A DNA stretch of 64,000 nucleotides from Sphingobacteriaceae bacterium DW12 (GTDB lineage: Bacteria; Bacteroidota; Bacteroidia; Sphingobacteriales; Sphingobacteriaceae). The position numbers and the translations under genes were made by a program. How positions within the stretch are numbered: position 1 is the first letter of the stretch; every line of letters starts with the position of its first letter. The notes below the pieces were generated by a model. That model was given only the letters and a program-made list of their open reading frames with translations. It was not told the DNA's origin and did not search any database. Shown one piece after another: positions 47,201 to 55,396 of this stretch. The DNA lies in the NCBI GenBank assembly GCA_000783305.1, contig JROE01000002.1, positions 310,001 to 374,000 of the forward strand. The letters are read 5' to 3'.

Positions 47201-47742
47201 TTGAGCTTTACATCAAGGTATTCACTGGCCTTATACGACACCTCTTGCTTGAGATAGCCAACGATGGTGAAAGTGACCTTGCCTACCTCCCGCTCCAAGG
47301 TAATGGAAAAGGTACCATTGGCATTGGTGCGACCGGCCTGTCGCTGTCCCTGTACCTTGATGGAGACGCCCTCCAATGGAGACCCATCGACAGCCGAGCG
47401 TACTTCACCGCGAAGTACCGTCCTCGGCTGCTGGGTGTGCCCAGTCGCTGCCCCTTGGTTGCCGAGCTGCTCTTGGGCATAGATACACATATTGAAACAC
47501 AATATCGTAAGCAATAAGCTACAGGCTATCCGCCATTTGCTATAAGTCATTTGCCATAGGCCATAGGCCATCAGCAATATGAAATATATCACGAGCTTGA
47601 CTCGAAAATAGATTTGGAGATAATTTGTAATGGAACCTAAAGCCTCATCGCTTGGCCTTTGTTCCGGGTATCCGAATAACTTCGTCCCTTTGTTTCGTTG
47701 ACAATAGGACATAGCTTTCCTGATAGCATAAAAATGCTTCAT
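44260..47742 (-). CDS. SusC/RagA-family TonB-linked outer-membrane transporter
   Basis: 1160 residues from 47742. CarboxypepD_reg-like domain at about 108-185 (VLRGEVRSAVDGSPLEGVSI), SusC plug 205-330 (GVSTMRSERWPLIVIDGVPYP, then ILKDAAASSIWGAQSGNGVI), then barrel to the C-terminal SFGLNFNL. Start uncertain: a second Met at 47571 begins MAYGLWQMTYSKWRI just before the signal helix, and the 170 nt upstream are partly repetitive. It imports an unknown ligand, perhaps a peptide since TlpA follows. No glycoside hydrolase is present. Confidence 0.95.
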   Translation of the reverse strand: MKHFYAIRKAMSYCQRNKGTKLFGYPEQRPSDEALGSITNYLQIYFRVKLVIYFILLMAYGLWQMTYSKWRIACSLLLTILCFNMCIYAQEQLGNQGAATGHTQQPRTVLRGEVRSAVDGSPLEGVSIKVQGQRQAGRTNANGTFSITLEREVGKVTFTIVGYLKQEVSYKASEYLDVKLKVSQHTLEEVEVVTTGYQKIPKERATGSFEFVDNKLLNRKVSTDFVSRLEDVVPSIASSKVFNNRGDLLNINIRGVSTMRSERWPLIVIDGVPYPARNADYGMGTFNNINPNDIENVTILKDAAASSIWGAQSGNGVIIITTKKGKFNQPFQLSINSNLSISNKPDLYYYPQMSSKDYIEAETFLFDKGYWDTKMYRFGNNLTPVIQLYKQRKEGSLSAAEVEAELERLRSIDMREDFMKYVCRKAVNQQYSVQLRGGGEKVNTSVSLGYDKNLGNLVTTTFDRFTARTLTQVRPIDRLQIDIGATYTESKRIESYDPMGYNFMGRGQANFPYMQMADAQGRPLVVDAINNSPIFRDTIAGGRLLDWKYRPIAELHESSATNRAKETFLTLAPTYQITDDIKISGLYSYQRSYQPIQYWRGMGSVYQREQLNLYANWNKDEITWNIPLGDYLNIQHWNAATHQVRGQVDYNKEWGGRHAVNAIMGAEVREVDREMTTSVYQGYDPNTGSFKPVRYGASVPVLNGLGGASTLVDYNQRLQYLNRFTSYFANAAYTYHRRYTLSASMRKDASNLFGVKSNDRGQPFWSVGGAWLLSDEVFMRGAGVQFLKLRATYGYNGNVNMGTAAYPIMEVQNAPHYMTNQTYAMMMAPPNPQLRWERVGMLNLGLDFAAKDNRLSGAIEYYIKRPKDLIAPSPIDPTTGFNSWSINSADLDTRGWDVSLQGIPVQRTHFQWTGNLIFSYNRTKVSKSYLADDLGKNYIAGPNTRLLTPIEGMDLYSVLTYRWAGLDPQTGEPRGYVEGEVSKDYITMTNAPVTELDNHGPAMPLYFGSLRNSFRYRQLEISFNISYQLGHKFLRSTFDNRFFVDKGVGHSDYAHRWQKPGDEHITDVPSLGYPDNPTASEFYRFTSAFVEKGDQVKLRDIQLSYQLPGWKRVGVKNARVYAYFQNIGTIWRANKKGVDPEYGQAVPDPLMCSFGLNFNL

Positions 47743-48311
47743 AATAGTTGGTTTAATTGGTTATGGAACTATGAGCGGTATCCGTGAGCTCGTCAACTGT
47801 CACTAGTTACTCATTACTCCATCACTATAAAAAAATAAATCAGCAAATAAACCGACCAACTCTCCCCTATTTGGGACACTGTACTATTTTGGGGTAACTG
47901 TAGCTTGACTGGGTCAAAGAAAGGTGCTATCTTTAGACTTGCTAGAAAAAGACAATACCGATAGTGATACCAGATACGAAGTACGGTGCTGAGAGAAGAG
48001 CGGTCGGTATACAGACATGACGTCGAGGGATGGGCAATGGCTATCGTAGACATCGACTTGCATATGGTTTTAGCCGTCATGCTGACCGCCGGCTAGCGGA
48101 TTGGCATGTCATGGGTATATGCAGCAGATGGTCTAGGAGCCTACGTCTCGATTAAGAAGTGTGGTCATGACCCTCGTTTGTATAGTCTGTAGTAAGGTGG
48201 GCCGCTTTATTCGGGCGGCGAGCAGATGTTCTTTAACATTAGTGATTGGACGTACCAATGGCCTACTTCCTTGAAGTAGAATGGTGCTTGGTGGTCTTTA
48301 ATTGGTTTAAA

Positions 48312-48343
48312 CGTTCTCATAATTTATAAAGTTTATGTGAACG
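48312..48343. repeat. Imperfect 11-bp inverted repeat
   Basis: CGTTCTCATAA and TTATGTGAACG, ten of eleven pairs, 10-bp spacer. Part of the structured stretch. Confidence 0.4.
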
Positions 48344-48382
48344 ATGCACTCTGAGAGCAATTGAGGAACTTCTATTTTCAAC

Positions 48383-48470
48383 GGAGCGGACCTCATTGCT
48401 TCGCTCGTGGTACCGTCAGGACCTGTTAGCCTAAGCTAACCGCTACGAAGACTGACATGAAGTCCGCTCC
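48383..48470. repeat. 88-nt stem-loop element
   Basis: Outer arms 48383-48396 (GGAGCGGACCTCAT) and 48457-48470 pair at 13 of 14 positions; TTCA/TGAA outside extends the match. Inside are a CTTCG/CGAAG stem and a perfect hairpin GTTAGC-CTAA-GCTAAC. Could be a structured RNA or a small MITE-like element. No copy elsewhere in the window. Confidence 0.5.
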
Positions 48471-48667
48471 ACTGAATTGTACACGAATATACAAAATCCA
48501 ATGGAAAGCGAACTCACGGTCTTACTTACGTAGCAAAAATTGACGGTTTTCGAGCGTAAGAGACAACGTTCTAAGAGTAATACTCTATAGTTTATATGTC
48601 GCTAATAATCTATTTATAAGTCAAATATAAATAAACATTCAGTTATAAGCAAGTTTTTTATTAAATA

Positions 48668-49045
48668 ATGAATAGAAAAATAAATAATATAGAAGAAGAG
48701 CTAGCGAAGACCCAACTATCTGCTGCGGCTTTATCAATGTATTTAGATGTAAACGAAAGTACTATCAGTAAGTGGAAGTCTCATATAGAAGAACCAGCAA
48801 TAAAAACACTAGATGAAGTTGGTGGGGTCTTGGAGGTCAATAATTCAAAACTTCTCATTGACAATGGTAGGACAAAAACTGGATTAGCTGACGCATTACA
48901 AAAGAAATACAAAGAATTATTAAAGAAAGGCATAGAAAAGAAAGTGCAATCCCAAGACTCCAACGGTAATCCAAGAATGGTAAATAACCCTGAATTCGTC
49001 AAAGCCCTTCAAAATTTTGTAGCGGATTATAAGAAAGAACGCTAA
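48668..49045 (+). CDS. XRE-like helix-turn-helix protein
   Basis: 125 residues. HTH at about 10-50: KTQLSAAALSMYLDVNEST-ISKWKS is the classic two-helix form. After it come a helical linker and a Lys-rich C-terminal helix (ELLKKGIEKK; FVADYKKER). No sensory domain. Isolated between hairpin-rich DNA and repeats; no toxin next to it, so it is not clearly an antitoxin. AT-rich promoter region before it. Confidence 0.75.
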   Translation: MNRKINNIEEELAKTQLSAAALSMYLDVNESTISKWKSHIEEPAIKTLDEVGGVLEVNNSKLLIDNGRTKTGLADALQKKYKELLKKGIEKKVQSQDSNGNPRMVNNPEFVKALQNFVADYKKER

Positions 49046-49098
49046 TGCATTGAGTAATAAACAAAAGAAGTAAAAAAGCACGTTACACCATTCTTGAT

Positions 49099-49251
49099 CC
49101 CCGAGCTGGCGCACGCGTTTCGCGTGTGTCCCTCAAAAACAAGTGCCATTGATTATTCTGGAGGTACAAATTTAATAGAAACGAAGTAGTTATGAGATTG
49201 TTTAGCGGTTATTTTGTTAGTAATACACGTGGCACCGCGTGCACTAGCTGG
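49099..49251. repeat. Direct repeat of about 153 bp, copy 1
   Basis: Nearly identical to 49404-49556 (offset 305 bp). Its own ends are an imperfect inverted repeat: CCGAGCTGGCGCACGCG at the left against CCCAGCTAGTGCACGCG on the opposite strand at the right. It contains a hairpin CACGCG/CGCGTG and a possible small frame beginning MRLFSGYFVSNTRGT. MITE-like. Confidence 0.8.
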
Positions 49252-49403
49252 GAAAGATTGGGCATTTTTCATTACTCTACAGTTACAAGGTTACTGTATT
49301 GTGGTATATTACTTTATCGATATGGCACTCCCTTCCTAAAGTGCAATTAACCAACAGACTCCGGACCATGCCCGGAGTGACGTGCCAATATGTGGAGCCT
49401 AGA
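49252..49403. other. Spacer between the two 153-bp repeats
   Basis: 152 bp without gene. Contains a 7-bp stem ACTCCGG/CCGGAGT with 7-nt loop (49358-49378). Confidence 0.45.
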
Positions 49404-49556
49404 CCCCGAGCTGGCGCACGCGATTCGCGTGTGTCCCTCAAAAAACAAGTGCCATTGATTATTCTGGAGGTACAAATTTAATAGAAATAGAGAAGTTATG
49501 AGATTGTTTAGTGGTTATTTTGTTAGTAATACACGCGGCACGCGTGCACTAGCTGG
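49404..49556. repeat. Direct repeat of about 153 bp, copy 2
   Basis: Differs from copy 1 by a few substitutions and indels. Its right end lies exactly where the truncated glycosyltransferase frame ends (last two codons, AGC TAG, come from the repeat). Same small frame MRLFSGYFVSNTRGT as in copy 1. Confidence 0.8.
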
Positions 49557-49911
49557 TGAGTACAGTTTTACAATTGATGCTTTTCTTCAACAACTGCGCA
49601 AACGGAGCATGGTTAATCCAATTAAAGTGGAATACAACATGTTCTTGGTTTGCGGTTTCGTTAACGAAAAAGTCAATAAGCTGATCACGATCCCGGCTAT
49701 TGTTCTGGAACGATAGGTCGAACGGGACGTGGTAGACCATCTGGCCATCGACTTCTTCTTTTTCGTATGGTCTACGACCAGTTGCTTTGACCAGTATAAG
49801 ATGAAGTGTTACATGGAAATCTTCTCCGAAGTGATTACCTAACTGCGTAATATAAGTGGCCAAACCGCTGTTTTTGCGGTCGTAGTAATCAATAAGGAAT
49901 AAGTTGATCAT
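49549..49911 (-). pseudogene. Truncated glycosyltransferase, N-terminal fragment (TIGR04157-like)
   Basis: About 120 residues from the Met at 49911 (MINLFLIDYYDRKNSGLATY), reading as the N-terminal Rossmann half of a GT4-type glycosyltransferase; I recall this pattern (DYYDRKNSGLATY, VFHFNWINHAPFAQLLKK, CKTVLT) from the GT of the GG-Bacteroidales peptide systems. Full proteins are about 400 residues; this one stops at KTVLTS where the direct repeat begins. Certainly not functional as a complete enzyme. No radical-SAM or peptide gene remains nearby. Confidence 0.65.
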
Positions 49912-50026
49912 GGAGCCCAAATACACAAAAAAATTCTAGAGCTCGTTTAACATTATTTGTTGCACTGTATCTTTTGCATCATCTCTATAAATATAATATA
50001 GTGGGGAAACTACACTGTTCAACAGC

Positions 50027-50854
50027 CTAATACCCTTGCATCGCCCATAAATTACGAGGCGTTTCGATGGTAATGGAACCGTCCGGTTCAAGCCTGACAA
50101 AAATCCTGCTCCTCACTTCAAGTGGCCGAATACGATTAGTCGCTGGATACCAGCCGGCCTTCTTTGGCCATGATGCGAATCCGGCGTCCTCCTTTTCCAA
50201 CAACACGTGTGCAGCCAAATCGGAAAATACCGATTCTTCGCCCAACACCAGCCTGAGGTCTTTGAGCTCGTATCCCTTCGTTACTGTCCCCTCAAAAACC
50301 AATGCGGAATCAACAACTGTCCCAGCACCAATTTTCCAACGGCTCTGTTCAATTCTTTTCGCCAAAGATTTGAGATCCCCCCGATAACGCATTGGGGTCC
50401 CCAAGCTCATATCGGCCCACAATAAATGGGGTGGGCCTATCGCACCATAGCAAACAACCGAATCACCGTCAAATGTAGTCGATGTCAAGGCAACCGCATT
50501 GAGGTTTTCAGACCATGGGATTTTATCTATCGATACAGCGTCGAGAAATTGAATTTCGCCGTACTTCTTTGAAAAAAAGTAACGATCTCCAATCAGCGAG
50601 AAATCAAAATACCTACGAAGTATTGAGTCTTTCAAAAATAAAACCACCACAGCAGGGTAGCCTTTATTGTATGCCACGACGACGGATTTCAATGTGTCTT
50701 GTTTAGTCATAAAGAATCTGTTCGTCGTATCAGACATCGCTGCCCTAACAACCCTTAGTACTTGTTCATCATGGCCTTTAACTGCTTGCGCAAACAGCCT
50801 CCCTGAACAGAGAATACAAAAAAACAAAACAAATGTGCACTTAAACTTAGCCAT
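50027..50854 (-). CDS. Exported protein of unknown function, paralogue A
   Basis: 275 residues, signal peptide ending RLFAQ. Not a known family. Paralogous to the gene at 51131: both share DTxNR(F/Y)F, a DTLKS/DSLES block, K(I/K)(Y)GxI-x-F near the middle, IPWSEN, TVVDSxLVFE, LVLGEESVFSDLA / LALGRKSVFSDIA and a C-terminal RIFVRLxxDGxxTIETPxxL. The two are separated by 276 bp. Confidence 0.75.
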   Translation of the reverse strand: MAKFKCTFVLFFCILCSGRLFAQAVKGHDEQVLRVVRAAMSDTTNRFFMTKQDTLKSVVVAYNKGYPAVVVLFLKDSILRRYFDFSLIGDRYFFSKKYGEIQFLDAVSIDKIPWSENLNAVALTSTTFDGDSVVCYGAIGPPHLLWADMSLGTPMRYRGDLKSLAKRIEQSRWKIGAGTVVDSALVFEGTVTKGYELKDLRLVLGEESVFSDLAAHVLLEKEDAGFASWPKKAGWYPATNRIRPLEVRSRIFVRLEPDGSITIETPRNLWAMQGY

Positions 50855-51130
50855 ACCGATTTCTATTGCAAACCGTAGTTAAAAAAATTGTCCAATCTCC
50901 TCACAACATCCCAATCAAACTGTCATTATCGCACCCGATAATACTTAATATCTCCGACATCATACTTTGGTGCTAATGGATCAGTGGGATTTGGATTTCG
51001 AAAACTCCTTTCGCTGTAAATGTATCGGTTGCCGAAGCGTAAATACCTGCATGTATTACATCTGTACCATCATTAATAAGCGCAAAATATACATTCATAA
51101 ACCATGCAACAAGGCGCTAACCGACAACAA

Positions 51131-51976
51131 CTATAAATTATGGTTAATTCCCTCTGAAAACGTCCGCAACCTACTTGGTGTCTCGATAGTAACAGTGCCA
51201 TCTGAATTAAGCCTTACAAAAATCCTGAATCTAAAGCTATAAAGCCGAAGGCCACTATCAGTACGAGCAGGAGACCAGCCAACCTGTGGAAACCCTAATG
51301 CGCCTTCTTCGTCCTTGTTTAATAAGACTTTCATAGCTATATCGGAAAATACCGATTTCCTACCCAGCGCTAATGTCAGATGAACAAGTCGACGCTTCTT
51401 GTCAACATTGGCTTCAAATACCAATGTCGAATCAACTACTGTCCTCGGCCTCTCTGCGGCAAAACGGTCTGCGATCTCTGCCGCAAGTACGCTAATATCC
51501 CCGTCATACTTTGCTGGAAAACCCACTGTCCAATCTGGATTAAAACCGTTTACTCCAGGCTCCGTCCACTCCCCACGGCAAAAAACAGAGTCGCCATTAT
51601 AAGTGATTCTAGTCAAAGTAATCGTTTCACCATTTTCAGACCATGGAATCTCATCGATCTTCTTTGGACTAAAATACCGTATCTTACCGTATTTCCCTAT
51701 TAAATAATACCAATCTCCTGCCAATGTCAAATCAAAATGTCTTCTATCCTTGAACGGGGTTATTTGATTCAGAAACACAATATACGGTTCCTTCTCCTTA
51801 TAAGTAATCTCTATAGACTCCAAAGAGTCATGCTTGCTTAAGAAATAACGGTTTGCCGTATCGGGCATTGACATCTCAATAGACCAACGCCCAGGGGAAA
51901 TCTGGATTTCTCTTGTTTGTGAAAACAAGCCCATGCAATAAAGCAAACTTGCCAGCAATACAAATATACATTTCAT
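51131..51976 (-). CDS. Exported protein of unknown function, paralogue B
   Basis: 281 residues, signal peptide ending GLFSQ. Same unknown family as the gene at 50027 with conserved IPWSEN, VVDSTLVFEAN, GRKSVFSDIA and RIFVRLNSDGTVTIETP. The C-terminal segment resembles the TonB C-terminal-type strand-helix-strand fold loosely (VRLNSDGTV), so an energy-transduction-like or binding domain is conceivable. It begins 18 bp after the stop of a 129-aa gene, possibly one operon. Confidence 0.75.
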   Translation of the reverse strand: MKCIFVLLASLLYCMGLFSQTREIQISPGRWSIEMSMPDTANRYFLSKHDSLESIEITYKEKEPYIVFLNQITPFKDRRHFDLTLAGDWYYLIGKYGKIRYFSPKKIDEIPWSENGETITLTRITYNGDSVFCRGEWTEPGVNGFNPDWTVGFPAKYDGDISVLAAEIADRFAAERPRTVVDSTLVFEANVDKKRRLVHLTLALGRKSVFSDIAMKVLLNKDEEGALGFPQVGWSPARTDSGLRLYSFRFRIFVRLNSDGTVTIETPSRLRTFSEGINHNL

Positions 51977-51994
51977 GTAAAATCGATTAATTGG

Positions 51995-52384
51995 TTAAAA
52001 CTTAAATATTGCAACAGCTAAATCTTGCGCGACAATTAGCTTCCCCAACGTAAGAACCCTGCGCGTCTGTCGCACCCTTAGCTGTATAGGTATCTGTTGC
52101 TGGGTCATAGAGACGAGATCAAAATATTCGACACCTCTCTGCCAATCCCTACCTTTTGACAGGTCAGACGAAAACCAGGTCATAAAGGATGGACTTCCAT
52201 TACTAAACTCCAGCATAATGGAATCCAGTAATGGAAAACGCCGAAAAATCTCTTTGTAAGAACCATTTGGATATGTCTTGGAAACATCAATTTCGTTCTC
52301 TACACTTTTTTGAGCACCAACGGAACCAACTGGTACAAATAGGCTAAAAACGAAAACGACCAAAGCAACAAAAAAACTCTCCAT
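51995..52384 (-). CDS. Small exported protein of unknown function
   Basis: 129 residues, hydrophobic start ending VGSVGAQ. Central LDSIMLEFSNGSPSFMTWF faintly resembles the DTLKSVVVAYNKGYPAVVVLF region of the paralogue pair downstream, so it may be a truncated relative. Codirectional, 18 bp before paralogue B. Confidence 0.6.
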   Translation of the reverse strand: MESFFVALVVFVFSLFVPVGSVGAQKSVENEIDVSKTYPNGSYKEIFRRFPLLDSIMLEFSNGSPSFMTWFSSDLSKGRDWQRGVEYFDLVSMTQQQIPIQLRVRQTRRVLTLGKLIVAQDLAVAIFKF

Positions 52385-52429
52385 AATCTACTTTTATAAT
52401 TCGTACACTTATACTATATCATTTTGACG

Positions 52430-53101
52430 CTACTCGGATTGTCGTAAGTCCCCTTGATAGGTATACATTTGTGACAAAGGCTTCAAATACTTATTCAATC
52501 GCTTCTTAGCTTTATCGGTATACAACAGATAAAAGCTGATGTACCCGTTATCCTTTTTCTGAACGGTATGCATATAAAAATTTTCATATTTGCCTTGATA
52601 TCGATCCCTTACATCATCCATTGGGAAAGAAATATAAAAGGCTGAATCTGCATTGAACTTCTTCCTAGCGTCAGAATCGGAGTAATAATGCAAGTAATCT
52701 TTCTTGGCTTTAAATTGATTTTCCAAGAAGAATGTCTTGAAAATATGCTTTTGTAGATTCAAATGGATGTTATTTACATTAGAGATATTATTGGGAAATA
52801 ATTTGTTGATGTTAGAGGCTCGTTGTTCTGTCATCTTCTCATAAATTGTTAGGAACACAATACATTCACCATCATCAGAGGTTAGGTTATAAGAGCTGCA
52901 TGTAATAATACCGCCTAGTTTATAGTAAGTATCGAAACATTCTGGCTTTCTGTGCTCCGAAAACCCTTTCGGTTTACGGTATTTGATACTCATGTCTACA
53001 AGTCTCCTTATCGCAGTTGAATCAAAAAAAGAAGTATCATTTTGCGCGAGCAAAGTATTTGCAAAAAGAATAATCGCTAAAATCGAAATCAAAAATTTCA
53101 T
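52430..53101 (-). CDS. Exported protein of unknown function, 223 residues
   Basis: Signal peptide ending LLAQ. No family recognised; mixed alpha/beta, with two Cys (ECFDTYY, TCSSYN) that could form a disulfide. First gene of a minus-strand run of secreted proteins (next start after 45 bp). Confidence 0.65.
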   Translation of the reverse strand: MKFLISILAIILFANTLLAQNDTSFFDSTAIRRLVDMSIKYRKPKGFSEHRKPECFDTYYKLGGIITCSSYNLTSDDGECIVFLTIYEKMTEQRASNINKLFPNNISNVNNIHLNLQKHIFKTFFLENQFKAKKDYLHYYSDSDARKKFNADSAFYISFPMDDVRDRYQGKYENFYMHTVQKKDNGYISFYLLYTDKAKKRLNKYLKPLSQMYTYQGDLRQSE

Positions 53102-53774
53102 AAATTCTTAGGTTAACTGCCACTATTCAAAATCATGTCGAGTTCCATCAGAATAATCCAACACATTCCATACGTAATCCCAACTCGGAGGACGCGCGGC
53201 CTGGACTATTTAGCACGCTAAGTAACCCTTCAGCGGTAATCGGAAAAAAAATTTGCTATCCTATGCAACTCTCTCAGTTGCAATCTTTTTCATAACATTA
53301 TTTTATTGGATATAATTGATAAATAAAGTTAATCAGTTAGTTTTATAAAAACAAATATGAAACTATAAGCGGTAATGTATTGGAGAGCCTATCGTATTAG
53401 GGATATAGGCCCAAGGCATTCTTAGAAAAAAGGAAAATGTCAAAAGACGAAATTTAGGCTTACGAACCAATCATGAAGAAATAGATTATAAAAAAGAAAC
53501 TTACTTAGCATTAATGCCTCTCATTACATTGGTGATATGGCTATCCACAGGAAAAAGGTATTGAAAAGCACCGTAATAAACTGTATTTTTAACAGGTAGT
53601 TACAAAAAAACAGTGAACATCATGGGTGTATGGCGTTAGGGTGTGGCCTGTTATCATAGCTATAGGTATTTACAGTTGTAACTAAAAGCCCAGTTCTAGT
53701 ATTAATTATGTAAAATCAATTCCGAAAAAGCCCAATGCTTTCTCATGTGATTGTTCCAATAAATCTAAAGTGCT
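53102..53774. other. Intergenic region with a gene remnant
   Basis: 673 bp between divergent genes. Contains the broken frame 53409-53564 and, inside it, a 28-bp stretch (53473-53500) nearly identical to 60956-60982. No exact promoter consensus found for the TlpA gene. Confidence 0.45.
53409..53564 (+). pseudogene. Open-frame remnant sharing HEEIDYKK with another remnant
   Basis: 51 codons between stops, without start at the left; reads RRNLGLRTNHEEIDYKK and then a hydrophobic end LALMPLITLVIWLS. The DNA of the HEEIDYKK part matches that of the remnant at 60844-61020. Family not recognised. Confidence 0.3.
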
Positions 53775-55253
53775 ATGTTAAAAAAAATAGGTCTATTTTT
53801 ATTTCTCTTTGCGATACCTTTCCTTGCTTTTTGTCAAAAGGATAATAATCTTTCAAAAAGTGGCTATACGTCTTTAACCGTTACGTTTTCTGGAAAATAT
53901 CCTAGAGATAAACCGATTTCGACCCCTTCATTTTCAAATCTATTTTCCACTGACGCACCGAAAGATTTCTCCGTCATCAATGACTCTACACTTTTTTTGT
54001 CCTTTTATACAGCTGGACCTACTTTGTATTATTTTTTCTACAATGAAGGATACTATCGATCCTGGTTATTACCCAACGAATCGGCCTGCCTAAACATCCA
54101 CTATCCTGATACAACACAATTCTCCATGACCTACGACGGGACATTTAAAGAGATTTTCGATAACTCTGCGAAAACGGGAGAAATGATAAGGGAAGCACTT
54201 TTTTCCGGCAACTATTTTTCAAGAAAGAACTCAGGCAAGTATTTTACAGCCAATGATTACAGGGATTCCATTTTATTGGAATGTGAAAGGATGCTGTCAA
54301 TTGTCTCAAAAAATGCTCCTTCTCCGTTCATGAAGCGCATGTTCAGATATGAAATGGAAACTACTGTTAAATTATTCCACTTGTTTAATCAATATACAGC
54401 AAGAGCATATAGGGAGGAGACAAATGATTCAATCACTATAAAAATCCCACTCAAGCGGGACCTCTCCTATTATGACAAGCTGGAAATTTCCAAATATGGA
54501 GAAGGGGACCTCCTGCTTGCACCAACATATGATTTATTAAAGACCATCCGTAAGGACTCGCTGCTGAACCTGCCCAATATCTTCGAAAAAGACCCTCATA
54601 CCTATCTAAACAAGCTGAAATCAGTATTTGATAAAGATGGACAATATGATAAAAGAAAATTTTACGAGATCATGATCGCGGGGGCCTATATGGATCAAAT
54701 AAATGCGGGAGCAGTGGTGAATGAAAAACAAAAACTGGATGTCGTCAATTTCTTTGAAAACAAGCACTACAGCAACTATATCCTATATAGCAGTGAAATG
54801 AATGCAAAAAATGTGCAATCAAACACCAACAAGTATCATCTTCCGTTCGAAAAAGACAAAGAATCTGTTTTCAATGAAATCCTATCTCGGTACAAAGATA
54901 AGGTGGTAATCGTTGATTTTTGGGCAACATGGTGTGGTCCTTGTCTCCAGGCATTTGGTAAGATCAAAAAGGTAAAAGAGCATTTTTCAAAAAAAGATGA
55001 TGTCGTATTTGTATACTTAACCAATGACGGCTCTGATTATAACCAATGGCATCAATATGCGGACTATATAGGTGGAGAACATTATTATCTACATGGAAAT
55101 CAGAGTTCAATTATAAACAAAAGCTTTGGTATCCAATACATTCCGAGCTATCTGATATTTGATAAAAAGGGTGACCTACAGCATAAGAGCCTTGGAGCGT
55201 ACATGGGTGATGATAAACTGAAGGAGTGGATCGATGGTGCCCTGCAAAAGTGA
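53775..55253 (+). CDS. TlpA-family disulfide reductase with long N-terminal domain
   Basis: 492 residues, signal peptide ending AFCQ. The C-terminal thioredoxin domain (about 355-492) has WATWCGPC near residues 382-389 and YIPSYLIFD with the cis-Pro equivalent. The N-terminal about 340 residues are the DUF4369-like/unknown domain common in Bacteroidota TlpA proteins (ESACLNIHYPDT, then helices). Periplasmic thiol chemistry; target unknown. Monocistronic and convergent with the FecA-like gene over a strong hairpin. Confidence 0.9.
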   Translation: MLKKIGLFLFLFAIPFLAFCQKDNNLSKSGYTSLTVTFSGKYPRDKPISTPSFSNLFSTDAPKDFSVINDSTLFLSFYTAGPTLYYFFYNEGYYRSWLLPNESACLNIHYPDTTQFSMTYDGTFKEIFDNSAKTGEMIREALFSGNYFSRKNSGKYFTANDYRDSILLECERMLSIVSKNAPSPFMKRMFRYEMETTVKLFHLFNQYTARAYREETNDSITIKIPLKRDLSYYDKLEISKYGEGDLLLAPTYDLLKTIRKDSLLNLPNIFEKDPHTYLNKLKSVFDKDGQYDKRKFYEIMIAGAYMDQINAGAVVNEKQKLDVVNFFENKHYSNYILYSSEMNAKNVQSNTNKYHLPFEKDKESVFNEILSRYKDKVVIVDFWATWCGPCLQAFGKIKKVKEHFSKKDDVVFVYLTNDGSDYNQWHQYADYIGGEHYYLHGNQSSIINKSFGIQYIPSYLIFDKKGDLQHKSLGAYMGDDKLKEWIDGALQK

Positions 55254-55340
55254 GGATAGAAGTAAAATACCGTTGTATCCTATCACAGTTGTGAATTGAG
55301 TCACTCCAATTTAGATGACGTTGACAAACGAGTGTGATAT

Positions 55341-55380
55341 ATAGACGAAGGCCAGTTTTGAAGAACTGGCCTTCGTCTAT
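55341..55380. terminator. Strong bidirectional terminator
   Basis: Perfect 17-bp stem (arm core GACGAAGGCCAGTT) with a 6-nt loop between the convergent TlpA and receptor genes. Confidence 0.9.
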
Positions 55381-55396
55381 CGTACTATGCTAGCTT

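Larger units (their letters stand above)
47743..48667. other. 925-bp gene-poor, hairpin-rich region
   Basis: Holds the SusC leader at the left (repetitive AGTAA-type motifs) and several stem-loops at 48180-48480, among them CTACTTC/GAAGTAG near 48261-48277, an 11-bp imperfect inverted repeat 48312-48343 and an 88-nt stem-loop at 48383-48470. The right end is AT-rich and holds the promoter region of the XRE gene. No convincing protein gene. Confidence 0.5.

Noticed and set aside
45961..47517. 518-codon plus-strand open frame
   Set aside because: It is antisense to the clear SusC gene; long opposite-strand frames arise from the codon composition of such genes and the product has no recognisable domain.
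48426..48441. GTTAGC...GCTAAC read as an integron attC core
   Set aside because: attC core sites have the order RYYYAAC...GTTRRRY; here the order is reversed and there is no integrase or cassette array.
48668..49045. XRE protein considered as the antitoxin of a toxin-antitoxin pair
   Set aside because: No toxin-like gene on either side; the next sequences are repeats and a broken glycosyltransferase.
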